From Pelecanus crispus (lineage: Eukaryota; Chordata; Aves; Pelecaniformes; Pelecanidae), in assembly GCF_030463565.1 (NCBI RefSeq), contig NC_134655.1, positions 7,762,372-7,826,371 of the forward strand: a stretch of DNA of 64,000 nt, written 5' to 3'. Position numbers and translations under genes: made by a program. Each line of letters begins with the position of its first letter. The stretch's first letter is position 1. The notes below the pieces were generated by a model. It worked only from the letters and a program-made list of their open reading frames with translations. It had not been told where the DNA came from and made no database searches. Below, in pieces: positions 1-15,200 of the stretch.

Positions 1-3000
1 TGAACGTAGCTGGCTGCAGCATGCTGGTTTTTTGGGTGGATTTCAAGGCACAAGTGGCCAATCTTTCCTTGCTTGTCAGCCAGAAAAATGCCGCCCCGTC
101 CCTGCAGCCAGGGCTGTAACTCCCGTCAACCCCAGCAGGATGAGACAGTGACAACCAGCAAACCCTTGGTGGGACAACACCTCCCAGAACCTCCCCGATG
201 CTGCAGGTCTTGGTGTGGGTCTCGGCAGCTCCTGAGGGCTCTGTGTGCCCCAAACTGCTCCCCCCCTGCAGCTCGGTGTGGCACCAGGGTGTGCAGACAC
301 GGGGCTGTGTCCCCGCGGGCACGCTGGCTTTAGCTCCCGCCCTGCAGCCCGACCTATGCGCCTTGGGCAGCCGACGGGGACACCTCGCATGGCTGGGCAG
401 TGGCAGGATCAGTCCTGCCTGTGGTTTCAACATACCCACCCCACGGGGAACAACCGATTTTACCCTGCGTGACCCAAAGCATTGCATCTTCCCCTGCCCC
501 TCTGCGCCAGCTGCTGCCAGAGCAGCGCAGGCAGCACGTGGGGATTGCTGGGGCCGTGCCTGGCCCAGGGTGACAAGGACACAGGGGCAGGGGGACTCCT
601 GGCTCCATCCAGAGCCCAGAGACACAGCCTGGGGCAGCCCAACAACCGCTGAAGGGGATGGCGGGGGGGATAGCAATGAGCTGGCGCCGCGCTGGATTTT
701 TGCAGGTCAGGTCCTTGAGGTGGGACGGTCTCCATTGCAAAGCCTGGTGAGATCCAGGCACCAGCCCCCGCGGCGAGAGGTGCAGCGTGTGCGCTGGAGA
801 AAGCTTTCAGAGGAGCCCCTATTTCCTCAGGAGCGTGTTAACTCCACCCAACACAACTGATTTCTGCTGCTCCCCTTCCAGCTGAGGGGTCTTGGCCCTG
901 GGGCTCGGCTTTGCCACGCTCAGACCCCGCACCGAGCCGCGCCAAGCACTGGGCACGGCTTGGAGGAGGTCAGGCTTCCGTGGCACTTGGAAGGCAGAGA
1001 CGTGAAGTTGGAAACACGAGGTAGGAATGCAGCCTCATGCAGGCAGAGCGAGCCTGGGGCTGCCCGCCAAGGCACACCCCGAGCCTCTGCTCCCTGCCTG
1101 CGCCAGGTGGATGAGGATCCCTCCCGCCCGCGTGTGCCTGCTCGCCCCTGTCCCCCCACCGCCCCTGCGACACCCCGGCCACGACGCTCCCCTGCGGTCT
1201 GCACAGCTCAGCCTGGATGTGGGGTGAGATGGGGGCTGGGGGACACTGCTGTCCTCCCCGGTCACTGCCTGGCCCTGCAGCCATCTCCAGTGGAGGAGAG
1301 AGCCGGGAAGCTCAGCCATCACACCTCCCTCCTGCCACCCGGGGCGGGCCCCAGAGCCCTGCTCCCATCCCTGCCGCCATTAGTGCCTCCCAAATCCCCC
1401 TAGGAAGAGGGTGGCTGCCCTTGCCTTGCCTCGCCTGGCACCCAAACCTCCAGGCAAAGGGTGGTCCCACAGCCTCCAGCCCAACCGGCACGCTCCCGGC
1501 CCCGCAGCGCTGGCGGGGGGCAAGGGCAGCCCCATCCCGCAGCCCCCCCGGCACCACGGCCAGCCCAGCCCGGGGCGGCTGGCACGCACCGAGCCATTCC
1601 AAATATCCGGCACCACTCGCCACCTGCCCCAGCCACTGACAAGTGTTTCATGCCATCCCGTGCGCAGCCATGCTGTGTCAACAGCTCCTAATCCTGGGAT
1701 TTACGGCCGCCGGGCGAGGGGCCGAGATGAAAGCGGCGTTACAGGCACTCGCCCACTCCTGCCCACCAGCAAAGGGGCCGACACGCTGGGCTGGGCACGG
1801 CTCCCGTGGAGGAAATCGTGACTTACGAGATGTTCGGTATTCCCCACAAGAGAATCGCGTTTAAAAGGAAAATCCACCCCTGCCCCTGCCGTCCTTGGGG
1901 CAGCACAGTCTGGTGGACGAAACACTTGTGTTGGAGGAACTGCACTCAGCTCGCTGCCTTGCCACGGGCTGGCCCCAGACACTTTCCCGTGCCTCAGTTT
2001 CCCTGCAAAACCAAAGCTTTTAATCCCTCTCTAACGTGCTCCTGTGGCAGGCAAAAGCAGCAGCTGAACCCCCCAACCTGCTTCCCCAGCTAAAGCTGCT
2101 CCCATGGTTGCTGCCGGGAGGGGAGGTCAAATCCCCAGGGGGTCCCAGGCCAGAGGGGCTGCCAGCCCGCGCTCGCCGGCAGCAGAGCGCAGGGAAAACC
2201 CACCGGTGGGCTCTGCCCCGCGTCTCCCTTGCACCAGAGCTAAATAAAGCTGTGAAACTCGTGCTTGTTTCCTGAGTCCCAAAGGCAGTAACTAGCATGG
2301 GTAGCTACAACCCATTTCACTCGGTGCCAGCCCTGCACCTCAAGCCCAGCGCGAAATGCTGTCGGTCTAAGGACGTACAGGTCCCCCAGCGAGCTCGTTT
2401 GCAGGCCAGCACAGCGCCTTGATCACCCACCACTGTGTGGAGGAAGAAACGATGCACCTACCTCCTTGTGCTAACAGCCCAGCCACGCATCCCCTGCGAA
2501 GGAAAGGAGAGGAAAGGATGCCCCACGCTCAGCAACCAGCAGCATTTCAGGACAGCCCTTGAAATCCAGGAGAGCTCAGCAGCGGGAAGCAATAAGAGCT
2601 GAGAGCCCTTAATTAATTAGCTTGCATTTGTGCAGCAGGAGAGGGCTCCCTGTAAGGCTGCCCCATGGTGCAGCCCCCTGCCAGGCTGCTGCCTGCTCCC
2701 CCCAGCATGCTGCCCACCACTTGTGGCACTGCTCCGCGTCTCACGGGGAAACTTTCAGCCCATTTTGTTTCCACGGCAGGCAGCGGGGGATCTCACACCG
2801 CAGGAGCCCAGGGGCAGTTGAAAATCACCAGCAAAAGCTCTTGGCTCAACAGCGTGGCATGAGACCATCTATTTGTATCATGTGTCAGAACCATCATGAA
2901 CCACACGCCCATTTGCAGGCACCCAAGCACGCCGATGCTGTCTGCGGTGGGACGGTGCTGCACTCTCATGGCCAGCTGCCCCGCTTCGATTTCAGCAATA

Positions 3001-4066
3001 AAACCAACTACCGCCCTTTGCAACACAAGGCCTTGCTTCTCTGTCTCGGACAGTGGTTGAGATTGGTTTCAGTGATTGAGATCAACTGCTTTGAGCAGGC
3101 CTGGGCAGCCAGAAAGGACCAAAGGCGTGGGGGCAGTGAGGAAAGACTCGCTGATCTGAAGGGCAGAGGACCAGGAGAGCATCCACCCACCCCCCCAGCT
3201 CCCCTGGCAGAAACCAGGCAGCTTCAGTGGGGCGGCTCACAGACCCACAGAGATGCCTAGGTAAAGGCCAAGCCACACGCATTGCCCAGTCTTGCAGCGT
3301 TTTCCCCAAATTACCCCAGCAAGCATGAAGGAATTTCACCCTCCCCCCAGAATTTGGGGCTGGGACAAACTTAGCTTCCAGGGATAAGGGATGAGCCTGG
3401 GGATGAGGCTCCCTGCCTGGCGAGCACAGCCCTGGCACTGGAGCTGTCTCTGCTCAGCTACTACATCCCACAGCACAACAGCTCATGCGAGGGCAAGGCT
3501 AGCCAGGGGCTCTACAGAAAAGCAGCAATTACCTGTACTTATGTTCCCTGGCTGGGTTTTAACATGCCCGAGTAGGGAGCTCAGTTTCTAAGCCAGAGTT
3601 TCTAAGCTCCGCTCCTCCAGACAGCGGCAAGTACCCCTTAGACATTTCTCCAGCCTCCCAGGCATTCAGCGCCATGGGGAGGGCTGTGCTTTGCAGAAGG
3701 TTTAGGCACTTGGCACTTTCAAAACAAGGTTTCATCAGCTCTGGAGAGCAGACAGGCCAGAGCCAGGACTGGTGGCACACAGCCACTGCATCATCTCTGG
3801 TTACCAGGGTCTCCGGCTGGGTGAGACCTTCAGAGCTGCCAGTCCCTGTTCCAGCCCACACCGCTGGGGAGGAAACACCACACAGCTTCCTCAGCAGCCT
3901 GCACCGTGTTTCCCTGCCAGAGGCCACAGGTAGTTAGCAGGTAGCAAGGTGTGCAGGATGGAGGTGGTTCGTCTTTCCTCCTTCTCTACAATCACTGCAG
4001 AGACCCCCCACCCCCCTCACGCTGCAGCAAGAACAAACATGAGACAAGGAACGTTGGTTTCAGATT
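1..4066. other. GC-rich flank 3' of SLC25A5, no gene recognised
   Basis: Sequence beyond the 3' end of SLC25A5. The first 2.3 kb are GC-rich and hold long open frames in several phases at once, as GC-rich non-coding DNA does. None shows a recognisable protein or exon structure. In mammals the next gene on this side is STEEP1. I could not find its conserved C-terminus here. Confidence 0.5.
2243..2248 (+). terminator. Candidate plus-strand poly(A) signal
   Basis: AATAAA followed about 15-25 nt later by GTGCTTGTTTCC, a GU/U-rich downstream element. This is the best plus-strand poly(A)-site context in the first 4 kb and could mark the 3' end of a gene entering from the left. No coding exon was found upstream of it in the window. 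Confidence 0.3.
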
Positions 4067-4072
4067 TTTATT
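4067..4072 (-). terminator. SLC25A5: SLC25A5 poly(A) signal AATAAA
   Basis: TTTATT on the plus strand reads AATAAA on the gene strand, about 220 bp past the SLC25A5 stop codon. No earlier canonical hexamer occurs in the 3' UTR, so this is the likely transcript end. The short 3' UTR suits a highly expressed ANT gene. Cleavage was not observed. Confidence 0.75.
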
Positions 4073-4291
4073 TCTTTGTACTCTTTAAGCAGGAGTGACT
4101 GAAATAGAAACCATGGTGAGTCCCATCAGGGGGAAAAACTTGAGAAAGACAGGGCAGGCAGTTGCCCCTGCCCCATGCCAACCTGTATAAACAGCAACCG
4201 TCGCTGTGTAGTAACTAGACGGTTTTCAAACAAGTCCATGAGCGGTCACAGACTACATATAACAACATGCCAGTTCACAATAGGAAATAAC

Positions 4292-6009
<1,718 letters not shown>

Positions 6010-6560
6010 GGCGGGAGGAGGCGGCGGCGGGAGGAGGCGAGGCGAGGCGAAGCAGCCGGGCGAGGCGAGGCGAGGCGAGGCGAAGCAGCCGGGCGAGGCT
6101 CGGCGGGAGGCGGCGCTGCGGGCGGCGGGGCGGGCACCCGAAATGGCCGCCCTTATATAGGGGCGGGGCGGGCACGTGGGCGGGGGCGCGCCGCGCCGTG
6201 GCGTCGCGCCGTGGCGTCCCGCTCGCCCATTGGCTGCGGGAGGGGGGCGTGGCCGCCGCAGGGGGACGGGGCCGCCGCGGCAGCCGGCGGGGGGCACATG
6301 GCCGGCGTCCCCGGGGCGCAGGGGGCCCGGCCCCCCGGCGGGCACACGGGCGGGATCCGTGGGACCACACGCAGCCAAACATCCCCGGGATGGGGGGCAC
6401 CCCGCCAGCCCCCCGCCGCCGGCGGGAACAGGGTCGGAGCTGCCCGGCCCGGCCCCGCTCCCTCGCCCCCCCCCCCCCGCCCGGGCAGCCCGCTGGCGTG
6501 ACGGGGCCTTCCCGTGCCCGCGTCCCCCCCAGCCCCTCCGCGCCGCCCGGGCGCCGTCGT
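6010..6560 (-). promoter_or_regulatory. SLC25A5: SLC25A5 CpG-island promoter with TATA box
   Basis: The stretch upstream of the SLC25A5 start is very rich in C, G and CpG and holds GC boxes such as GGGGCGGGG on both strands. At 6151-6160 the gene strand reads CTATATAAGG, a good TATA box placing transcription start near 6125. A TATA element plus Sp1 sites is known for mammalian ANT2 promoters. The first exon is then about 115 bp of 5' UTR plus 111 bp of coding sequence. The island fades by about 6.56 kb. Confidence 0.75.
6034..6099. repeat. GGCGA-type tandem repeat in the SLC25A5 5' UTR
   Basis: The pentamer GGCGA is repeated in two blocks, each closed by AAGCAGCCGG, giving roughly a 30-bp higher-order duplication between the TATA box and the start codon of SLC25A5. 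It lies in the predicted 5' UTR, so length changes would alter the leader but not the protein. Confidence 0.7.
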
Positions 6561-8099
6561 GAAGGCGATACAGAAGGTAGCGGGGCAGAGAGCAGGGCTG
6601 TGCTTCAGGCAGGAGCGGGGAGGCTCAGGGTCTGTTTCATCTGGGGACGGGGCCAGGATCCAGCCCACTCGGGAGCCGGACCCCCACTCGGAGGCCTCTG
6701 CCATCGCCAGCCCCTGCCCACCGATGCCCCGGGAGGGACAGAGCTCCAGGTATCCCGTGGATTCCCTGCCTCAGTCACACGGCTGGGCTCGGCGGCGATG
6801 AGATGCTCAGACTGACACCCCACCACGTACCACCTACCCCTCTATTGCGTGGCCACATCCAAACGTCGCCCGAGCTACAGCTCACCTGCAACTCTTAGGT
6901 AGGTGACGCTACCATTTAGCTCTGCTATTAGCTGGTTCTTCATGATGGTACACCATTTTACACGTCAGTGATCCAGTGCTGAGGCACTTTGCTTCAGTGC
7001 CGTCTTAAATATTTGTTACCTTTTGGGGGATTTCTCATGCACAGATCTGATTACGCAAAGTAGAGGCTTGGTTGATAAAAGGTAAGTGATTTATAGGTCG
7101 TAGGAGTACATTACAATCCAAACGTGTTATTAGCTTATCAAAACCAAGTTAGAGGTAACTTTTTGACTCACTTGACTCTTACCGGGTTTGAGGAGCTGAT
7201 CAGACATTCATATGCACCCACCACTCGATCTTCAAAATCTATTTAGAAATACAACATTAGTAAAAACCATACAGGTATGCTTAGACAAGGTAAGGACACT
7301 CTTTAGAAATCCATTCTTCCCCAATGCGCTCACAAGTCACATCTCCTTATTCATACGTCTCAAATAAGTCTCAGTATTACCACCAGCACTGTGCAGATGG
7401 AGAAAACTGAGGCACTGAGGCATGGAGAAACACGTTCCCTAGGCAGGTTGATTAGAAAAGCACTTACAGCCTCAGTGTGATGCACGAGTCACCAGATCTG
7501 CTCTCTACCATCTTATTTTTTGCTATCAGTGCTTGCATTTCTTCTCTGAGAAGAAAACCAGTGTGAAGCACCACTGCAGCAGAACCAAGCAAGCCCATTA
7601 AGAGAGATACTGCAAGACCTCAGCTGTAAGGTACGCCAGTGTTGAGTTCCGGGTGCAAGGCTTGCCTTACAATTATCCCAAATCCTCCTGCAAATCTCTC
7701 TCCATAGTCACAGACTATTCCTGCATCAATCTGCCATTGCCTCATCCTGCTGTGACCTGGCCTAACCAAGCAGTTTCCGAGATTTACTTATTTCCACCCA
7801 GCAGAGACGCAAACAGTACAAAAACACACACAAGAAGCTGTGTAAACCAGCAGGCAAATCCTGCTGCAGCCGGGGCAGGAGCACAGCTGGTGTGCACACG
7901 CCTTACCGAGCTGCTGCGATTCACACGGTGCCACGGCTGGTGGGACACGCCGCAGAGGGCAGAGCCGCCTTCCCACGTGGACACGGGGTTTAAGGTTTTC
8001 TATCAGAAGGCACTACGATAGGCCTGTTCCATAGCTGTATTTCTACAAATAAACCAGAGCAATACTGCAGGTCCTCAGGTACAATACCAAGACGATCTT
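6561..8099. other. Intergenic spacer SLC25A5 / SLC25A43
   Basis: AT-balanced DNA between the SLC25A5 promoter and the possible distal 3' end of SLC25A43. No coding exon recognised. One probable ancient SINE remnant lies near 7.4 kb. Confidence 0.5.
7395..7510. repeat. Possible ancient MIR-type SINE remnant
   Basis: The stretch starting GATGGAGAAAACTGAGGCA resembles the well-known MIR segment in which a GATGAGGAAACTGAGGCA motif precedes the core. The rest has drifted. Assigned by eye from a short conserved motif only. Confidence 0.4.
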
Positions 8100-8105
8100 T
8101 TTATT
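8100..8105 (-). terminator. SLC25A43: Possible distal SLC25A43 poly(A) signal
   Basis: A second AATAAA on the gene strand. Use of this site would give a 3' UTR of about 1.15 kb. Alternative to the proximal signal at 9107-9112. Confidence 0.3.
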
Positions 8106-9106
8106 GTCCAAAAGCTCCACAGACTGGTCGGAGGCCTGTCAACTGCGTTGGCACTGGCAATAAGCTAGTGGTCTTGCAGAGAGGTTCCTACCTACAGGAA
8201 CTATCTGTGACTCCTGGATCACAGCAGTTAAAGCAGCAAAATCACAGGCTGTGTGTGCACACTGCTATTCTGCTGGCAAGTTCTGAGCAACACAGTAGGC
8301 CTGAGTCTGTGCACAGGAACTAAAAAGTAGTTTAATATAAAAATAGAGCTTTATGAATACCAAAACAACATGTCAAGGCTTGTGGCTCTGAAATATCTAA
8401 CGCATTTAAGAACTGCATTTTTCAGGAAATATTTCAGTTAGAGAACTTAAGGAAAACTATTTTTCAAAGCCTGAAATAATTCATGTACATGCAGTAACAA
8501 CACAGGAGAAAGGGGGGAAGATTTTCTAGTATGCACTTAAGTTTGCAAGATTGTCATTCCAGTGTATTACAGTTAGTTTTGCACATTACAGTTCTCTCTT
8601 AGCAAAAGCACACTTGCAGCAGCATATTGACATCTTTATGCCAAAGATTCATATAAAATTATTATTCTCAAGTAAGTCGGAAAAATTGAAAAGTGGATTC
8701 CGGAGTGTGACTGAACTGAGACTAATCCTGCATCTGCAGAATGTCATGTCCACATAGTATCACTAAAAAGAAAAAAAAAAGATATTTCAGTAGAAATTCT
8801 TGCATGTTTTATGTATTCTAGTCTGTTTATCATTTTTGGCTGACTCTGTATCTCAGATTACTTTAAAAAAATCCATTTGAATTTTCTTAATATTTTTGAA
8901 GATACAATTTGTACTCTCATCTCAGTTCTCTTGCCTTTCTGCAAGTGGTTTTATCTCAAAATGGCTATTCAGTATTGAAAAGCACCTAGAATAAGGTAAT
9001 TTCAAGTTCCAATAGCATAGTGTTTTCAAACTAGTTGCATCTCTCCTCTTCAGTATATGCTTGCTCTTCATACTGTTTATATCCATGCAGCAAATGAGAT
9101 ATAAGA

Positions 9107-9112
9107 TTTATT
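9107..9112 (-). terminator. SLC25A43: Proximal SLC25A43 poly(A) signal
   Basis: AATAAA on the gene strand about 135 bp past the SLC25A43 stop, the first canonical hexamer. A further AATAAA lies at 8100-8105, about 1.1 kb farther on. Which one is used cannot be told from sequence. Confidence 0.45.
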
Positions 9113-9245
9113 CACTCCTGGCATTGGTGTCTCGGTACTAAAACCATGCAATCCACTGAGACGCTGGTTCCTGTAGTTCAGCATGTCTTTCTTCCAAAGT
9201 TCCTCAAGAAAGGTAGTGTGTATATCTGCAATGGACACTCCGATG

Positions 9246-12200
9246 TCAATTTTCAAGAGCTGATTTCCTTGACTCAAAATTTTCCCTTCGGAGGAGCTTT
9301 AATTCTCTCAGTTCTTGTGGCTGTAAACTCTGGTCCACGCCAGGAGTTAGCTTGTAATTTAAAGGAGATTCAATATAACCATTTCTGTACAGACAGACCC
9401 GCTTGCAGAATTCAAAGGTGCTAAACATAACACCAAAGTATGGGACAATCTGATAAAATAATAAAAAAAAGGCAACATAAGATAAAACAGCAATATTAGA
9501 CTCACTAGTAGCATTCTTAGCTTAGATGTTTTAAACAAGGAAACTTCTAGGACTTCAAATCTGATCAGATCTGCTAATAGAGCTGTGCTCATTTCTATAA
9601 AATCAGTCTCTCCTCAAACTAGGCTGGCACCTGCAGCATGCTAAGAGTAGGAGTTTATTATTGGTACATAACTCACTGTAACAATACTGTAAGGAACAAG
9701 GTCTGTGATATAGATGCCTATAGATTATCACAACTTGTCAAATACCTACGCAAATCCTAAGAAACCTCAGCAAATCCTGGTAGGAAATGTGGGATTTATT
9801 CTACATACAGCAGAGTGACCAAACAATTTTCTCCCTTTGCCCCATGCAGAATCAGCAGCTCTGGTGCCATGTGGCTTTATACCAGCCAAGATAGGGCCAG
9901 GCACAGGCAGGCCATTGCAATCAATCACATTGTCACTCAATTACCATTCATTAGCTGACCTGTAGTTCTCCACATAGGTAATCCTCACTGCACCACTATA
10001 AAATGTATTTATGTAAACCAAATTACCTTCTGTTTAAGCTACTGTGCTTTATTTCATGCTTTCAACTCAGTAAGGGCTGTAGTAACTCATACGCATGCAT
10101 TAAATAGCTGGTTGAAAGTACTACTTTTGATTTCTGAGGAAGTGGCTTATAAAAGCGCAATTTTCTTTACAGCTTGGTACAACATTTCAAATTATGGGAG
10201 CTCAGCTGAGCAGTAGAACTTGTTTAGCTGTCTTAAGTGGATCACTTGCAAGCCCCTATCCATACCCTGGCTTGTGTGTTAGCAGCACTCCCTTCTCTAA
10301 GGGCATTCAAATGAACTCAAAAGCAGTGACATCTAGAAGCCAAGCTTACATTTGGGGAAATATGATTTATAACCTGCCTGAGGTAATACCTGTTCTGTCA
10401 CGGACTCTGTCATCTGTAAGCTGCTAATAAGTACAGAGGCACGTCATAAGCTTTATAACCCCAGCTGTCCAAAAGCGTGTCTTGATTCCTTCAGGATAGT
10501 CTTTGATTAGGATGAAAGCAAAACCTCACCTTGAGCAGACTGGGTGTGAGTCCACTCCAAAGTCCGAGCACGCCTTTGTTCTTCACAGTTTGCCGGAAAC
10601 AGTCAGCCATGCCAGTAAAACGGACATCAACTGCTCCATAGTGGGGAAGCCAAGGACTCTGTGCCTGTTCAAAAGACACCCAGGGGGATTTAGAACAAGC
10701 AAAGGAAAACCAAAGTAATTAAAGATAATTACTTTCTCCATTCTAGTACATAAGGAACACTTAATGCCAGGTTTCAACACTGATCTGGATTCTTCCGTCC
10801 ACGCAAAAGAATCAGCTATTTTGCCTTGAAATACAACCTAAAAAGGGAGGGAATTCACTGTCTAATAGGTACGAAAGAGAAAGAGAGCAGTAATTTCACA
10901 CAGCACTTCCTTTCGTGCCATGTCACATTACTGGAAATAAATCCCACCCTTGTGAAGACAAACTGTGCGAACCAGAGCCGCGTAACGCATCAGCCCCACA
11001 TCTGCCAGCTGCTCAGGTCTGGGGAGAGGTATTTCACATCACTGGCAGCGGAGCACCCACGAGTGGGAAGCTTGGGGCTGGCCCCAGGTGCCACACTGCC
11101 TTCCTGTAACTCTGATCAAAAAGAAGAGCGCGCCGACTTCACTCTGGCTGCTGAGGCTGCGTCCACACTGCAATGAGAAGGGTGAACCCATGTACTACGG
11201 GTTGAGTAGCAACAGCACAGAGAAACGAAGAACAGAGATTTCAGCCCAGGCTGTAGAAGCCCACCGAGGGCTGTAGGTGAGCAGTTGGTGCCTGCGCTCC
11301 CATATCTTCGCTACACGGCCAGTTGATCCAGACTGGTTAAGGTTAGCTTGGGAGCATCCTGCCGAACTGCAGCGACATTTCCGACTGCAGTATAGACAGT
11401 GTCTGTTCACATGGAGGAAGTGTAGAGGGTCATTTTTAACAGCAAAATCCTTCCTTCATTAATCTCCTACTGCGTTAGCACAGACAGGATAACCTGACCT
11501 TGAATAATCCCATTCTCATCCATCTGTGCACATGCAGCCATGGGTTTATTTTGCATTGGCAAATCAGGGTTTCACTCAAACATATGGCAAGTGACACTTC
11601 CCAGTCAGGAGTGCATGGGGACCCTGGGACACAGGTTGGTGACTTGCACATGCAAGCTGATCACCACAGGGCAGAAGTTTGATAAAAATGGGACTTGTAC
11701 AGTTAACTGATTGATGAATATGGGTATCATTATCCCCTTGTTGATCTGAAACACCATGTGGTGTAGCGTTTTGTCCCTCCTTGGCCAGACTAACCTACAG
11801 CTTCTCAGAGCTGCTAAGCCTATGACAAGCCTCTCATAAACTGACAAGTGGTGATGACATTTTCTAGATGCCTCAGCTATAGCATTTCAAATACTTGGCA
11901 ACTTAGATGCTGGAAATGGAAACAGACCAAAACTCATGTTCCAGGTATATAAGAGAAGTTGCTAATCAAATAGTTCTAATAATGTTGCATCCCCTTGCAT
12001 TACTGGCAAGTCTACTGCTAAAATTTTGAAGCTAACAAAAAAACCCTTATCACCCCACACACTAACTGCATAGTTGTCTTTATCTACAAAAAAATCACAT
12101 TATTTTTTTCTCACTTTTTTTGTGCATGATTGAAATGCATGTGAAATACTTCTAATGGCAGGTAACAGGTAAAACCATACACTTTCCTTTTGACAGTGCT

Positions 12201-15200
12201 TAGGGAGGTGATTTTGGGAAAGCAGCTGTCTGCAGTGAGAAAGAAGGAAGTAGGCTTCCACCACATCCTGATTTGTTATCCCCTTTATCCCTTTATCATG
12301 TCCTGGCTCTTTTACCCAAGATGAGAGTAGGGCTGAGGATTTAACCCGTGGTCTTTTACAGTTTGAGGAGGAGAAAACAGAAGCATTTGCTTCTCTGAAC
12401 CTTCTCAACAGCGTACCTGATTTGTAAGAGAGGGATCACTTTTGTGGGGGTGAAAGTATTTCAACTGTTCTAATTGCTCATCCCCTTGTCTCTGCATTGG
12501 CATTGCTAACTCCATGGGCCTACAGCTGTTTCTGTAATTCCTAACCGTGGTGCAAGCTCCCACAGCTTCCTGTTTTAGGACCCAGAGAGGCAGCAGACTG
12601 CTGTGATTTTACAGTATTACCAGCCCTGCCTTTGCAGGTAGTTCAAGGTAACTCAGCTAGTCTGGTAGCCAAAGGTCGTGCACGTGTTCGCTTATGCTCA
12701 TTTGCTACAAGGAAGCTCAGCTGTCTGCTTGGCTCTGTTACTTAAAGGGTGTAACGGTTTAAAAAGCAATAGCTAAATCCAACAGTGAGAAAGAGAGAAA
12801 TAACTTTTCAAGCCTTAATCCACAGTACTTGAGAAACTCCTGCACAAAGACTCTCATGATTGTACTGCAGAAGATGCCAAGTGCTGCAACTGAGACTTCA
12901 GGGACCACTAAGAATGGTTATATTAGCACCAGGGATGCTCCGAAGAGCACCCAAATGATTTAAGTATCCTTAAATATGCAATTGCAGTCATAGGAGAGCT
13001 GGATTCAAAACCCTGTTCTGCTTTCTGGACTGTCAGACAGATTCCACGAGCTTTTTTGGTAAAGGAAGTTACAGGCAGCCAAGCAGTGAAGAGGGACAGG
13101 TTTCTAAAATGCTTCAGGAAAGCAGGAATGCTGTTAACATGCGATTCCCTTCCTTTTTAAGTCCTTTTGTGGTAGGCAGGGCATGACCTGCCAGAATTAA
13201 CTGCATGAGTTTGACTTAATCCTCTTTGTTACCGTATACATTGCAAAGGCACAAATCAAAGGGTTTTGATTACAGTACCCCTGCCTACAACACCAAGACA
13301 GGCGACAAGCACACTGCAGGTTTCAGTAAGATTCTGCATGCAGTAAACGCATCCAGAAGACAGTTAAAAAGGAACAGGTAAGTCAAACCCCCAGATTTCG
13401 AGTTTGCCCACAGACATTGATCTCTTAAGAGATTTACTGAAAGATTATTTATAGTAACATTCACCACGGTTACAGCCATTTTCAAGATTTCAGTCTGTGG
13501 GGTGAAGTACGCTTTGCCAGTCTTTCTGCTTTACAGGAGCAGTATGTTTCTGGGACCCCAGACACAGTATTTAAATAAGAATTGTCCACAGAATCTCAGA
13601 ATCACCTACTGCAAAAGGAAAACTAAAAACTGTATCAGTGTGTAGTTAAAACTTCAGTATTTTGGAACACAGCTAAACAAAGTTAAAATGTATTAATAAA
13701 AGAAAAGAATTAGAAAGGCGTTTTCATTTGGGATGGTTTTTAATGAAAAAAATAGCTGTGGGTTTCGGGTGGTTCTGCATCATCTAAGCATGTCTGCAAC
13801 ACCACAATCCTCACAACTGCCCTATGGCACCAGAGCCAGAAAACAGAGGTAACCAAACAGATCAAACTAGTTTCTCTACCTTTTTTGCAGAAACCTACTA
13901 TGACATACAAAACAAACAGCTAATCTCACACCAAAAAGATCAGGTTTATGACAGAGACTTTTCACACCATGCACCTCAAAGCAGCTTGAATTCCTTTCTT
14001 TTGACACCCCTTGGCACTACGGGCTGGTGCATGGAAACCTGTTTGTTACGAACATTTTTAAAGACTTCCTTCCCCCCCCCCAGTTACAGCTGTCTCATAC
14101 TGCAGAAGGCTGGAGATACAGTACAGCCCACTGCGCTGGTACAGAGTGCCAAGTTGTTAGTCATACTAGTAGTAGGGCTAAGTTACTAATCTTTTTACCT
14201 CTGATGGACGATGGGTTCTCTAAATGATTAAAGCACATCAAATGCAGAATTGGCTCCATCTGCTCTCTCATGAACACAATCTTTTAGTTTCCAGAGGTCA
14301 CCAGGTCTACTAAGTCACTGTGATACATCCCCAAAGTCAGCACTCTGTTCTATTTCGACAATCTAAACCCAAGAGACACATGTATATATAACCCCCCACC
14401 CCAACCTACCTGCACTCACATTTTTTAATATTTAAAAAATATTTAAATAAGGGTGAAGTGTCATGACAAATGTCAAGTTAATTGTTAAAGTTAATTGTTA
14501 CCTGAAGACTCTATCTGCAACTATCTGAATTTACATGTATCAGAGACTACTTGGAAATACATCCCTCTCACTTCATGTACTTTCCGCCCCCCCTTCCCTG
14601 TTCATAAAGTTTGTTGGTACAAAGATTTGCTATTTATTTTTTGAGTGTGCAGTACTGTTGGCACAGAGTATGAAAGATCAACGAACAGTGAATAGCTGCC
14701 ATAAGTGGTATGCTATTCTGATGGTAGATACAGTGAAATTGCTTGTTATTTATTTATTTTCAATAGATTCAGGCATCCTACACTTTCTGATCAATTTAAT
14801 AAAAATAAAAGCACAGGAAGACACTTCACAACACAGCTCAAGGGTTCACACTCTTAATCTGGAAGCTAAAATAAGAAGTCTTTGCAGTCTGGGTTAATAA
14901 GGACACATGCAACGGGCAAGCGTAATTGTAGCTCAAAGGAAACCGAAGGACAAAGATTGCAGTTTTCATTCAAGCTAATGCTACTACAGTCAACAGAAAT
15001 TTCACTCAAGAGAAGGCTGAATGCTTGGAAGAGTATTTCATTCCACTCAAATAAGAAAGAATTAAAATGTAAATAAGTATTAATATTGGGGAAAAAAAGC
15101 ATGCATTCTCTTGGGCTACTCAATCCTTTCTCCTGGAGGACAGCTTTCCTCGGCAGGCATTGTCTTTTCTGTGTCACTGGTTTGGTAACGCTGACTTACC

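Noticed and set aside
198-860. 220-codon plus-strand open frame
   Set aside because: GC-rich non-coding composition, competing frames on both strands, no known domain.
2622-3260. 212-codon plus-strand open frame
   Set aside because: Sequence looks like random translation (His/Gln/Ala/Arg-rich) without domain or splice context. Conservation data would be needed to revive it.
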